Origin: Leuctra nigra
Lineage: Eukaryota > Arthropoda > Insecta > Plecoptera > Leuctridae
DNA length: 64,000 nucleotides
Assembly: GCA_934045905.1 (NCBI GenBank)
Contig: OW203765.1
Span: 19,221,409 to 19,285,408, forward strand
Reading direction: 5' to 3'
The position numbers were made by a program, and so were the translations under genes. This document shows, in pieces, positions 34,601 through 45,450 of the stretch (position 1 is its first letter; each line of letters starts with the position of its first letter). The notes under the pieces were generated by a model. That model worked only from the letters and a program-made list of their open reading frames with translations. It did no database searches and was not told the origin of the DNA.

Positions 34601-36589
34601 TTTCATCTCCGCTGCCTCCAGCTGGCTGCGTTCCTTATTTCCAATCCCCCATGTAACTGCTCCGTATGTTAGTATTGGTAAGAAATACATTTTATACATG
34701 AGCAGTTTACACTGGCGAGGGAAATCTTCGTTCCACAGCAGCTTGCGAACAGCTTGGTAGAAGGACTCGGCTTTTTGAATTCTCGCCTTCACCTCTGCAT
34801 CCACCTTCGCCTCCTTAGTTAGTATACTTCCCAAGTATTTGAATGCATCCACCTCTCTCAGCTCCTTCCCACGTAACCTAATTCTTATCCTCTTTCTCAA
34901 TGTGTTCCTTCTCTCCATTTTCAATATTTCGCTCTTATCTTGGCTAATCTTCAGTCCCACTTCCTCCGTTACTTCACTCCAATGATTTATCTTCTCTTGT
35001 AGTTCTTCTCCACTTTCACCCCAAATGAGCACATCATCAGCATAGACTAAAGTTCTCGAATCTCTTCCCTCCTTTTCTTCAACCATTTTCAGCAGATCAT
35101 CCATCACTATTACAAAGAGAGATGGGGACAAAACGCTACCTTGACGTAGACCTTGAACAATTAGTGGCAAAAATTCATTGTAAAATCATTGCAATGATTT
35201 TGGACAAATGTCAATAAAACAATTCGTACAGGTACCAATGTAATTTCCTAAAAACTTTTCAAATAGATCATATTAATACATTTTGATTTCAAAAACTCGT
35301 CAACTGAATAAAAACAATAATTCCTTATTATTGGGTGAGCGTAGCGACCCTCACCACGGTACTTTAATGGCACTTTTTCTGGGTGTTTTTTGTTTTTTTG
35401 CCTGCACTGCCTAGGTCAAACCGCACAACCAATCGATCTGAAATTTTGCACACATAAACGTAATCTATGCGGTCCCTTGGATCGTTTTTGAACGGGATCC
35501 TGTGATAAGTTCAAATTTGTAAAAAATTATCTTTCGATTGGGTGTTCCGATTAATTTGAAATTTCGACAAGTCATTACGACTAACATTCTCCCCCATCTT
35601 GCAAAGTTTCAACCAAATCCTCCCATTGGTTAAAAATAAAAACCATCTTTCCAGTGATTTTTGAAATTTAAACTAGAACCGTTTGACCGATCAATTTAAA
35701 ACTGAGCATGGTCATTGGGACCAACATTATCTGTATTTTTGACAATTTTCAGACTAATCTGTGTTTAAATCTAAAAGTTATTTTCATTTTGCGGACATTT
35801 TGCGTGTTGGCTGTCAAACTTCTCGAAAATGTTTGATCACGGCAACTTCGACGCTTCAGTTCCAAGGTAGTTAGAGCAGAAACTTTCAAACGCATGAAAC
35901 TGAACTTATGACCGTTCAACAGATCGATCTGATATTGTGTAGACACACGCACACACTAATGTCATATGAGTGGTCCCTCCCAGGTCTATTTTTTGAATGA
36001 TCCTGTGATTTTTGAAAATTAACAGGGAACCGTTCAATTATAATGGTTCAATCGATCAACTTAAAACTTTGCATGGTTATTGGGACCAATATTTTAGGAA
36101 TTTTTGGAGATTTTTGTACAAGTCCGAGACGAAATTCAAGAATTATTAATTATTGGCTGCACATATCCGTGCTCGCTCATCAACGCGTTACACAGAGCGT
36201 TTTCCTAGTTAGGTATTTCTTTAAGATGTGATAAACATTCGGTTTATTTCATATTAAATCTTGGTATGCATAAAAAAATAAAATTTGTACCAACTGACAC
36301 AAAGTGCTTTCTGGCGCTGCATGTAGAATATTAGTGAAATATCAATGATCATAATAACTCATCTACATATTGTTTTTGCAGATGGCAATTTGTTGCTCCG
36401 ATGAATACTCCGAGGTTGAACATGGGTGTCATAGCCAACATGGGCAAACTGTGGGCTATCGGTGGTGAAGCTCAAGAATACCATAACACGGTGGAAGTAT
36501 ACGATCCCACTACAGACTCGTGGTCTTTCAGTGCCTCGATGTGTGCTAGTAGCGGTCCAGTGAGTGTGGGATTGATTCCCTTCTGTTGA
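31625..36589 (+). CDS. KLHL18: KLHL18-like gene, copy 1, with in-frame BTB/BACK deletion
   Basis: Coding exons 31625-31741, 31933-32063, 32995-34059 and 36382-36589 join in frame to 506 residues. KLHL18 proteins are substrate adaptors of Cullin-3 ubiquitin ligases: BTB for dimerising and Cul3 binding, BACK, then a six-blade Kelch propeller for substrate. Compared with copy 2, residues 86-142 are missing: the exon-2 end (GID-A-I) continues as ALADTMDL instead of ALESLISF...RTLAETMDL. The deletion fuses the acceptor side of old exon 3 with the middle of old exon 4 at a CATTGG repeat, so the end of BTB and the start of BACK, including the Cul3-contacting part, are lost. The rest is intact, with Kelch repeats such as KLYVCGG and [10 protein letters not shown] and the end VGLIPFC. 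No stop or frameshift is present, so a short protein could be made. An RTE and a Helentron-like element lie in the last intron. Confidence 0.85.
34118..35155 (-). mobile_element. 5'-truncated RTE-type non-LTR retrotransposon in KLHL18 copy 1
   Basis: The minus frame (stop near 34157) covers the C-terminal half of a reverse transcriptase. Visible are [10 protein letters not shown], the catalytic YADD, '[10 protein letters not shown]' and the downstream [12 protein letters not shown] segment with WFGHMKRM, all typical of RTE-clade polymerases. The 3' end has a short (ATT)n tail. The copy is 5'-truncated just before [11 protein letters not shown]. It sits about 60 bases after the donor of the Kelch exon at 34059. 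Copy 2 of the gene shows the uninterrupted site near 59555. The flanks are complementary words (ccactaattgttc on the left, gaacaattagtgg on the right), an unusual target product. A near-identical relative is at 60238-61147. Confidence 0.85.
35336..36208 (+). mobile_element. Helentron/Helitron-like element in KLHL18 copy 1 last intron
   Basis: It starts with a degraded TGAGCGTAGCGAC end and finishes with GCTCATCAACGCGTT..AGAGCGTTTTCCTAG followed by T. The internal modules ('gatctgaaattttgcacaca', 'aactttgcatggt', 'gggaccaacatt') are shared with all other family members in the window. No coding capacity is seen. Confidence 0.7.
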
Positions 36590-37076
36590 ATCTGTGCTCT
36601 TCATGATGTTCCATGTTTACCACATGTTTGTTTTAAATTATTGAATTATTGGAATCCAGATAATTTTCTATCTATTGTGCCATTTCGATGCTATAAGCCC
36701 ACATTTAGTGTACGTTAAACTTGAGTTTGTTGAAACCAGTAGCAAAAGGTTCAATCAAGTAATCAAGGGCGGCGCCCTGTACCTTTTTTTGTTTTGGAAA
36801 ACGGACAGGGTGCACCCCGCCATCTTTTTCAAAATCCATTAAATTCATTCATGATTTACGATTTTATTCTTATAAATTGCATTTCAACTTTTATTGCACT
36901 AGAGAATTTTAAAATCAAAAATCATCACTTAATTTTTCAAAAACTTCTGTTGGTACTCCCAATGCTATAAAATCAGCACTCAAAAGTAGGTAGTGATAGG
37001 CCTATCAATCACTACTTTTTAGTACTGCTTAGTGCTTATTTAGATTTTCTCTATTTTTTAGTTGAAGAGACTTGCT

Positions 37077-37319
37077 AGTTCAAATTTTATTTAAAAGTTG
37101 TATAAATTCAAACATAGTCCTATTTCACGTTGCTGTCATTGTAGAGTCAGTGAATATTGGAAGATTCGCTCCATGTTTTTTCCTAGATTTTGCCTTGCTC
37201 TGTACCTAATACTGTAGGTACTTTATAATAGTAATTATGCCTAGGTATATTCATTGAACAATGACAGGCTAGGCTAAGCTATTCTTTTTGTACAAATATT
37301 ACAAAAATATTATTATATA
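37077..37319. repeat. KLHL18 duplication block, copy 2, first segment
   Basis: This is a close copy of 30367-30590, starting 'agttcaaattttatttaaaa' and ending at the mariner-like insertion. It marks the left breakpoint of the second block about 490 bases after the end of KLHL18 copy 1. The left neighbour (36960-37075) is a foldback-family fragment. Confidence 0.8.
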
Positions 37320-37916
37320 TACGAGGTCTGTTCAAAAAGTATCCGACCATATTTTTTTTCTCTGAAACCAGTTGGGTCTAAGAGTTCATAGTGGGCCAAG
37401 ATTGGTGGTCAACCTTACTGGGCTTGCGAGATTTTTTTCAGCCTTGCCTGATAAGTCATGCGCCGTCAGGCTACCGGTGAGCATGGTCACCTAACATACG
37501 CTCGGCGCATTTTCAAATTGACATCTGCGATGACGAAACAATATGATCAGAGTTAGAGCCTTAAATTTTGTCATAAGCTTTGTGAAACAATTTCTAGGAT
37601 TAAGCAGACTTTTGGCAAAGATGCTTTGGTGGTTACAAAAATTAAATAATGGTTTCCTCAGTTTAAAGATGGCCGTAATTTGGTTGACACTGACCAACAG
37701 CGTTCTGATCGGCAGCCAACACAACAAGATCCCCAAATTATTAACCAATTGATGATGGATGATGATCATTGATAATCTGATAGACTTCTAAAAGTCCTAT
37801 CAAGAAGTTATCCGTTTTCTTCATGCTGCAGTTCGGCGCAAGAGACCCGACCTGTGGTGACTGTCAGTGGTCACACAACTGGTCACTGCTTCCACAAATC
37901 TCTGGTGCCTTCTTAC

Positions 37917-38337
37917 CTACGATCACCACACTTTACAGGGATCGGAAACTGTCTGACTAGCTGGCCATGTGCTTGGTCACCTTGAACACAACAATCATAG
38001 AACAGGCGGCTGTGATGTCAATCTCGTTTCACATGTCTTTATCTCCCGCCAGAACAGAATTCAAATATTCGACAATGCGCTATCATCTTTAGCAGCGGCA
38101 AGTTGGAGAAGCTCTTTCAAACCTGGCGGCAATTGTGTGAATCAAATTAAAACACTCCAAAATCTAACTTTTTTTAAATTTCGCGGGTCACCGGCCGGAA
38201 GTAAACGGGTGCAGGAAGTCATCAGGTGCAAATCGGCGGCCCAAGCACTGGGCCGCCATCATTTAGCATTGGTCTTATGGGAGTGACGTCACAATACGCA
38301 GACAGTTTCCGATCCCTGTAAAGTGTGGTGATCGTAG
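37917..38337. mobile_element. TIR element, 421 bp, 7-8-bp target duplication
   Basis: Ends CTACGATCACCACACTTTAC and the complement match over about 40 bp, flanked by TTCTTAC(C) at 37910 and at 38338. A 7- or 8-base duplication fits a hAT-like or related cut-and-paste family. The 105-codon frame over it has no recognised motif. Confidence 0.65.
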
Positions 38338-38453
38338 TTCTTACCCTCTGGTCAAACAGTTCAGGCTAACTACGGGGTCAGATAGGCCCCCTGGTCTACA
38401 GACATAGCTCGTAATGATTTCTGGTGGTTCCCAAGCTGATGGAGCCGGATTAC

Positions 38454-38480
38454 GTAATCATAATAATAATAATAATAATG
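38454..38480. repeat. (AAT)n microsatellite
   Basis: About six copies of 'aat/taa'. Its position suggests the tail of a retroelement, but no body is recognised next to it. Confidence 0.6.
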
Positions 38481-38630
38481 TAATTTATTGAGCACATAAA
38501 ATAGGTACACAATTGGTCTGTATTCAACAATCGAGTCGTTGATCTTCCATACATCCATCTCTTCTCTTCAGCTGCTTCACCTCTTCACCGTTTACCTATT
38601 TCTTTTTAAGTTATTCATAAAAGTCATTAT

Positions 38631-39333
38631 TAGAGACAGGATAGTAATGCAGTATCAATCCTTAAAATAGGCAATATGAAATGCTCAAATAAGCAAAACA
38701 TGCAATATCAAAGTACCAAAATAGGCAAAACATGCAGTATGAAAAGCCAAAATAGGCAATAAAATATGCAAAAAAGCGGAAATTTATTAAGTAACCATAC
38801 ACAATTCACCCGCAAATATAACGTAGATGGTGCTCTGCTGGTAACAAAACTTGTTTCGAATTACTCTAAACCCTGTTTGCCACAGCGTTCGGAGAATTTT
38901 CAAAAGAAGTGCTCTGATTTAATGCAGACACTCTTCCAACTGCAAATGGTAGAGCGAATGTTACCAGGTGCACCATCACGGCAACAGTTTAGGGAATTTC
39001 TGGGAAAATCCGATACTTCATACGTCCTTTTAATTATGGATGAATTATTAAATTTAGAATATTAGGGACAGGAAATATAAATGAAATCTACTAAACTAAG
39101 AAAAATGCCGTTATATGCAGATATGCCCTATGAAATGTCCAAAATAAGCAAAATATGCAGCATTTGGGCCAAAATAGGCACTATTGGAGCAAAAAGCTAA
39201 AAATAAGCAAAACATGCCATATCAAAGTCATATATTTGGAAGACGGGAGTCATGAAATGGATTTATTACTGATATTGCATGCTCTCCAGGCAGTACTTCA
39301 AAAACATGCAATTGCATTACTATCCTGTCTCTA
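38631..39333. mobile_element. hAT-type element, 703 bp
   Basis: Ends TAGAGACAGGATAGTAATGC and its complement are flanked by the 8-bp duplication GTCATTAT (38623-38630, 39334-39341). Both ends carry tandem 'aaaataggcaaaacatgc' words as subterminal repeats. A 99-codon + frame inside (38766-39065, YNVDGALLVTKLVSNYSK...) is not recognised and may be a residue of the parent coding region. Confidence 0.85.
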
Positions 39334-39479
39334 GTCATTATACATATAGTTGTGCTTCAATGTCAGTGGTAATATTGGAAGAACATCCAAGCATTTGCTT
39401 TTTTTAGCTGAGGGAAAACCACTGAAAAAACATTCTCAGCAGGATGTGTGTGATCTTTATTGTTATCTTCCAATGCACA

Positions 39480-40200
39480 TTACTTCTTGTTCTTGAATTC
39501 TTGTTCTTGAATTAGCGTGAGTTTGTTCTTGACTAGTGTCTTGAATGGTATTAAACTTAATGTCTGCTCTTCCCTAGTTGTTGCATTATACGCTACCGAG
39601 GCTGAATATGAAAAACAATTCTTAAATTTTGTACCTCGATGAGTGCCAAAGTCGAGCTTTTCTTTGGACCGCGTATCTCTTCCGTGAATATCTTGTCTTC
39701 TTCTTAACTTATCATTCAAATATTTAGGTTCTCCTGTTAACAGTATCTTGTGCGTTGCGCATGTCAAGTGAAGATTCCTTCTTGCTTCCATCTTCAACCA
39801 ATGAAGTTTCTGAATGTAGGGACTTATATGGTGTCTTCTCTTAATATTGAATATAAACCTGGCACAAGAATTCTGGACTTTCTGAACACGTCCTATATCT
39901 TTCTTTGAAATGCATGATCCGTAAACGATGTCGCAGTAATTTAAATTTGATATTATAAGTGCCTCAACGAGCTTTGTTTTTGTTGACCTGGTCAGGATTT
40001 GTTTAAATCTTTGCAATGTTCGTAGTTTGCCGTAAGCTTTCTGAATATGATCTGTGTATGTCATTTGGCTATCCATGATTAAACCTAAATTCCTTGAAGT
40101 TTCTGAAATGGGAATTGTACAACCATTTATATTTAGTTTAAACTCGCTATTAAGTATTTTGATTCGTTGACATTTGCTCCCTATAATCATTGATACTGTC
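39480..40200 (-). pseudogene. CR1/Jockey-type non-LTR reverse transcriptase, 3' part
   Basis: The minus frame of about 236 codons is the thumb and C-terminal part of a non-LTR polyprotein: NLGLIMDSQMTYTDHI, LVEALIISNLNYCDIVYG and VQNSCARFIFNIKRR are the usual blocks after the RT palm. A tail of 'gaattcttgttctt' repeats ends the copy. It continues, after an insertion at about 40205-41810, in the palm-domain fragment at 41814-42240. The element is dead: split and 5'-truncated. Confidence 0.8.
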
Positions 40201-40204
40201 TTCG

Positions 40205-41023
40205 AAGTGTTTAAAGTAATAGTTCGGGTTTCTAAAAATTTTCTGTAGTGGGTGTTTCATACAGTTTCTGATTTAGACATATGTTTTGAAAAATGTTAAA
40301 TCTCATGTGTACCATTCTATCTCACTTTTACTGCGAGTAAACCGACCCTTTCGTGACGTCTTAAGAGGGGACCAGTCAACCGCACTTCATTGGGGGTAGG
40401 GCAACGCGCTACCTGCACAGGCTCGTATTCCGGGAAAATTAATTATTCTCAGAAATCTGTAAATATCTCTTGCTTTTTGTCAACGTAGTACTTGTACAAA
40501 ATGTTCAGTTCTTATCTTTCATAGTTAGCAGAAGGTTTGTTAATTATTATTTATTTGTCTTGTGTTCAGAGATTCTTAGCACACCGACATGCTTATTATG
40601 TAGCTTTATTCCTGATATTCGCGATTATCAGTTTCTCTTCGGATTTTAAGATCGTGTGTGTAAAGTACTCGCTTTTATTTGTTATTCTTGTGACAAGGGT
40701 AATTGTAATTGTCGAATTGTAAGAAGAGATTACAATTCAATGGTGTCACAAGTATATCGCGAAGTTTCCTATAAAGACAAATATCTCCAGCTTTACAAGA
40801 AATGGATGCACAATTTAAAACGAGAATAATTTGTGCGAATTTTAATTCGGCAATTTCATGATTTTCTTCACTGGTGTACTTTGGTTCATATCTATACGGA
40901 TGATTTCCAGACAGTAAAAATAAGTATTGGTTACACTATTTGTATCGCACGTAAAAACACTTGGGCAAACTTACCGCCAACTACAGGGAAACGTTGCAAT
41001 TACAGTATTGAACGATATTTATA
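40205..41023. other. Insertion of unknown type splitting the non-LTR element
   Basis: This lies between the two halves of the same reverse transcriptase, so it is inserted DNA. It includes 'cgcgctacctgcacaggctcg' (about 40408), which has an inverted, diverged counterpart near 41645-41670, so the insert 40205-41810 may be one TIR element containing the RTE piece. No coding region is recognised. Confidence 0.35.
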
Positions 41024-41541
41024 GATAATAATAATCTTCCTCCCGGTTCCAAGAGTTGGGTCGGGGGGTGGCGAGGCCACCATTTACTAGGGCCCGGACT
41101 CCTAAGCTAGCTGGCCAGGCTTGGCTCTTCCTCTTCGTTCTTCTTCTCTACCAGTTTTTTCCACTTCTTCCTGTCTTCCCACCACCTTCCTTCTTCCACT
41201 TCTTCCCACTTCTCCAGTCTCTCTTGTACATCTTCTGCTACCAGCTCTCTCCACTTTTCCCTCGGTCTTCCCACTCTCCTTTTATCACTTCTCGCAGCTT
41301 CGAACTCCCGACGCGGTATTCTCTCCCTCTGCATTCTCTTCATGTGGCCAAACCACCGTAGCCGCTCTCTCCCCATTTTAAATGCCAACCTCTCTACCTT
41401 CAAGTCTCCTCTAATCTTTTCACTCCTGATCTTGTCCATCTTAGTTACTCCTTGTATGCTTCGTAAAAACTTCATTTCTGCTGCCTGCAACTGGCTCTCC
41501 TCCTTTCCTCCGATCGCCCACAAGATATTTATATAAACCAT
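41024..41541 (-). pseudogene. RTE-type retrotransposon 3' fragment
   Basis: The minus frame reads [38 protein letters not shown] and [14 protein letters not shown] and ends in an acidic tail EEEEPSLAS, then an (ATT)n tail. It is a different subfamily from the copies at 34.1 and 60.2 kb (clear amino-acid differences). Confidence 0.8.
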
Positions 41542-41813
41542 TATTGAACTGATTTTTGAATTATTGAATGGGAAATATCAAATCATAACAAATACTCCCC
41601 CCGTACGGCCCGTTGAACTCCCCCGCCTAGACAGCTGGACGCGTCTACCTGTGCAGGCGAGCTACCCTCTTAGCACGTCACAGCTCGGACTAGTAGCCAG
41701 TCAGGAAATCGCGAAATGCTCATGATCCATGGAAGATGGATTTTTTTTCTTTTTTTATATGAATTAGAATTGAATGTGGTTATCTATTAAGACTTGCTAG
41801 AAGGTAAACTGAA

Positions 41814-42240
41814 CTATTCCTTTAAGGAAAGTCCTTGACTTTCACTCCATGCAGCAATAGACTGAAGATCTTCGTTTATTTTCTCTTGCGCTGCAGCTAG
41901 ATCTTGAGGGCGAAAGGTATATAGAAGCTGAGTATCATCTGCAAATTTGTGTATTTTGCAGTGTTTCACACTCTCATCGATATCAGTTGTGTAAACTATG
42001 AACAAGAGTGGAGCTATACTTGAACCCTGTGGTACTCCTGTTCTATTTTTCCTTGGCATTGATACGTTATTAGCTGATAATTTTACCCGATGTTGACGTC
42101 CGGTGAGGTAACTTGCAAACCATTTAATTGTCATCTCTCCCACTCCAAGATATGTGAGTTTAGCCAGTAAGAGTTCATGGTTGATTGAGTCAAAAGCTTT
42201 TGTAAAATGCGTAAAGTGGAATTGGAAATTTAAAAATTCA
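41814..42240 (-). pseudogene. Non-LTR reverse transcriptase palm fragment
   Basis: The minus frame shows FTKAFDSINHELLLAKL, GVPQGSSIAPLLFIVY and the catalytic FADD in KFADDTQLLY. It is the upstream neighbour of the fragment at 39480-40200. It begins right at the inner edge of the mariner-like right TIR, so the first codons of the frame are host sequence and the retroelement is 5'-truncated. Confidence 0.85.
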
Positions 42241-42429
42241 ACGAGCGTATGTAAGGTGACCATGCTCACCGGCTTCCTGACATCGCCTGACTTATCAGGC
42301 AAGCCTGAAAATAATCATGCATGCCCAGTAAGGTTGACTACCAAACATAGCCAACTATGAACTATCACACTCAACTGGTTTCAGAGAAAAAAAATAAAGT
42401 CGGATACTTTTTGAACAGACCTCGTATAT

Positions 42430-43270
42430 TGTAATATATTGTAATTTGTATATTGTATATAATATAATAATATATTATATTAATTAAATTAAGATACAAA
42501 TAATGTATATAGGATTTTCCAGAATAGAAAATGTTAAAAAATATATTATAGTAATTTAATCTATTATTCCTTTATCTGATGATTGATACATCTCCCATCT
42601 CTTTATCAATGGCGGCACCAGAAAATATTTTAATGGGAAAAGGAGCAGGGACAAAAACTTAAAATCGTAAATGATGATATAAATAAAGCTGCTGGCTCAT
42701 TTTGACTTGTGGAACCTGTGGAGGGGGGGGGGGGGCAACTAACCCCCCCTCCCCCTTGGGCCCTCTTTGGGAGTAGGTACTATCTAGTATATACACTTGT
42801 TGCATTTGTGTTACATAAAAGACTAAAATAAAAATAGAAAATCAGAATCTATATTACCAAAAACACAAGGCTATGTCCACACAAAATTATTTTTATCCCT
42901 ATTGAGAAAACAGACAACATTCATTTTCTGTTAATCTGGCAGTAATGAATTACAATTTTTTCCAATAATTTTGCTGTTGTTGTAAATGACAAAAATCAAA
43001 GTTTGAGTTTGAGACATTTGCATTCAAATAATAGTGAATACCCATAGAAAGCACTCCGTGTAAAAAAACAGCCAATTTTCGTCAAATAAAAATAAGAATA
43101 AATGAAATCTAGAAATTCAGCACTAAAAAGTAGTGATACTTCTATTACTATTTATATGCATACCTACACGATGCACCAAGTAATTTTTTGATTTTTAAGT
43201 TTACAGTGTCGACTTGGCCCATTTTTTGAAACCACTACTTTTCAGTTCAGAATTTTAGAATTCTTCATTT
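42430..43270. repeat. KLHL18 duplication block, copy 2, second segment
   Basis: Close copy of about 30570-31265, including 'agaaaatgttaaaaaat' and 'ggagcagggacaaaaac'. It includes a poly-G run (42722-42735) and a foldback-family fragment (43045-43265) shared by both blocks. It is cut at 43270 by a Helentron-like insertion and resumes at 45808. Confidence 0.75.
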
Positions 43271-43856
43271 TTGAGCGAGCGTAGCGAGCGTCACCACGGT
43301 ACTTTCTGTGTGTGCACTTTCTGGCACTTTCTGTGTGTGTGTGTGTTTGTTTGTTTTTTTGTGGTCACAGCCCAGGTCAAACCGCTCAAGCAATCTATCT
43401 GAAATTTGGCACACATACTAACGTAATCTATGCGGTCCCTGGGATCGTTTTTGAACAGGATCCCGTGATTGGTTCAAATTTTTTAAAAATTATCTTTTGA
43501 TTGGTTGTTCCGAACAATTTGAAATTTTAATAAGTCATTTCAACTAACATTTTACCCAATCATAAAAAGTTTCAGCCAAATCCTTCAAATTGGTTCAAAT
43601 TTGAAACCATTTTTCCGGTGATTTCTGTAATTTCAACTAGAACTGATTGACGGACCAACTTAAAACTTCTCATGGTCATACTCATAAGTATTAACATTTT
43701 TGCCAATTTTCAGTCTAATATGTAGTTATTTTCAAAAGTTTCTTTCATTTTAGGGACATTTTATTCCATCTTGAAATATTTACTATATTTTCATCCCTGC
43801 CTTCTTTAAGCTTCTGCGCCAAGGCCTGTAGAGCAGCCAAGCGGTCCACAATTTAC

Positions 43857-45450
43857 AGTAAAACCAAAGATAATTAAAGATGATTAAAGCAAGAAGATGT
43901 TTCATGTAATGTTAAAATCTCTCTGTGAGAATTTGCGAAAAAAATCAAAGTCCCATGTCTCATAAGTCATAATAAACCTCACCAATAGATGTCTCTGATT
44001 CATATATGTCTGTCTCTCTCCCACTTATGTTATTGGACTTCAAAACCCTCAAATACAATGTGGCAATGTCTATCTAATACAATTCACAGTTTACCTTGAA
44101 AAGTCCAAGCTAGTTCTGAAGTTGCTTCAAGTTTCATGGCTCTGGTAATCATCATTTACTTATTAAATGTAACTTTTCATGTACACAATTTCGAGCTGAA
44201 TAAAGTGCAATTGATCTCATGTCATTTCGTTATGTATTGAGTGAGAAATTAAATAAAACCTAAGTTTTCATGGCAAAGAAACTTTTGTTTGCTATTTTTA
44301 ATTTTAGCTGGCCATGGAATATTTCATAAGAAAATGCCGGTAGAGATAGTTAATTGAGCGAGCGAAGCGAGCGTCTCCTTTTGGCTTTTTTGGCACGGAC
44401 CTCTGTTTTTTTTTTGTTTTTGTTTTTGTTTTTGTTTTTGTTTTTGTTTTTGGCTTCTAATAGCCGACACACAGGTCGCACCGTTTCACCGATCGATCTG
44501 AAATTTTGCACACATGTAAAACCAACCTTCTCTGTTTGCAGACCCTAATTTTTTTGAAATCCATGAATTGGTTGAAATTTAAATAAACATCTCCTGATAG
44601 GCTGAAAAATGAAAATGGACTTCGACAAATGTGATCGACCTTATATTTTACATGGTCATTAGGACCAACATTGTCTCTTATTTTACAAATTTTCAGCCAA
44701 ATCCTCCCATTGGTTAAAATTTAAAAAAATATTTCATGTGCTTTTTGAAATTTAAACCAGAACCGTTTGACCGATCAACTTAAAATTTTGCATGGTCATC
44801 GGGTCCAACATTATCTGTATTTTTGACAATTTTCAGACTATAAACTGTGTTTACATTCAAAAGTTATCGACAGTTTACGGATATTTTGCGTGTTGGCTAT
44901 CATATTTCTCGAATTTCATATTTCACGGAATCTTCGAATCTTCACTTCAAGGTTGTTAGAGCAGAAACTTTCAAACGTATTATGAAACTGATATGACCGT
45001 TTAAATTTTTTTTGAACGATATCCTGTGATTTTTGGAAATTAACAAGGAATCGTTCAATCATAAAGGTTCAATCGATCAACTTAAAACTTTGCGTGGTTA
45101 TTGGGACCAATATTTTAGGAATTGTTGGAGATTTTCATACAAATCTGTGACGAAAGTCAAGAATTATTGGCTTTTAAGGCCATTTTCGATAAACATAATT
45201 TCGGTTCGAGGTGTTGCGCGTATCCGTGCTCGCTCATCAACGCGTTACTCAGAGCGTTTTCCTAGTAACAGTCTATGCACATTGAAATCTTGAAATGCAG
45301 TGCTGCCAGAATGATCCCTAAACACAGAGACATCTAGCGGTGAGGTTTATTATGAGACATGGGACTCTGTTTTTTCCGCAATTTCTCACAGACAGATTTT
45401 AGCATTACATGAAACATCTTCTTGCTTTAATTATCTGTGGTAAAACTAGC
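43857..45450. mobile_element. TIR element with ~140-bp arms inside a Helentron-like element
   Basis: The arm 43857-43999 is inverted at 45312-45450 (shared words 'aagaagatgtttcatgtaat' and 'tcccatgtctcataa'). Its interior is largely another Helentron-like element (44354-45265). No transposase remains. Confidence 0.65.
44354..45265 (+). mobile_element. Helentron/Helitron-like element, innermost nested copy
   Basis: Complete ends: TTGAGCGAGCGAAGCGAGCG at the start and GCTCATCAACGCGTTACTCAGAGCGTTTTCCTAG-type end followed by T. A (GTTTTT)n run is at 44405-44452 after 'ggcacggacctctg'. The interior shows four to five diverged copies of a ~130-bp module (see findings). Confidence 0.75.

Larger units (their letters stand above)
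37322..42424. mobile_element. mariner-like element with ~180-bp TIRs, filled with later insertions
   Basis: Ends CGAGGTCTGTTCAAAAAGTA and the complement are flanked by TA (37320-37321, 42425-42426). The inverted similarity extends about 180 bp inward (37322-37503 against 42241-42424). Just inside the left end a broken + frame reads FCHKLCETISRIKQTFG, KDALVVTKIK and FKDGRNLVD, matching the N-terminal HTH part of mariner transposases, with several stops. The rest of the transposase is gone. The interior holds a TIR element (37917-38337), a hAT (38631-39333), a split non-LTR element (39480-42240) and an RTE piece (41024-41541). The matching site in block 1 (about 30590) lacks it, so it arrived after or in only one of the duplicated blocks. 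Confidence 0.8.

Noticed and set aside
37491..37769. Minus-strand 92-codon frame as a gene
   Set aside because: It is antisense to the decayed mariner transposase N-terminal region.
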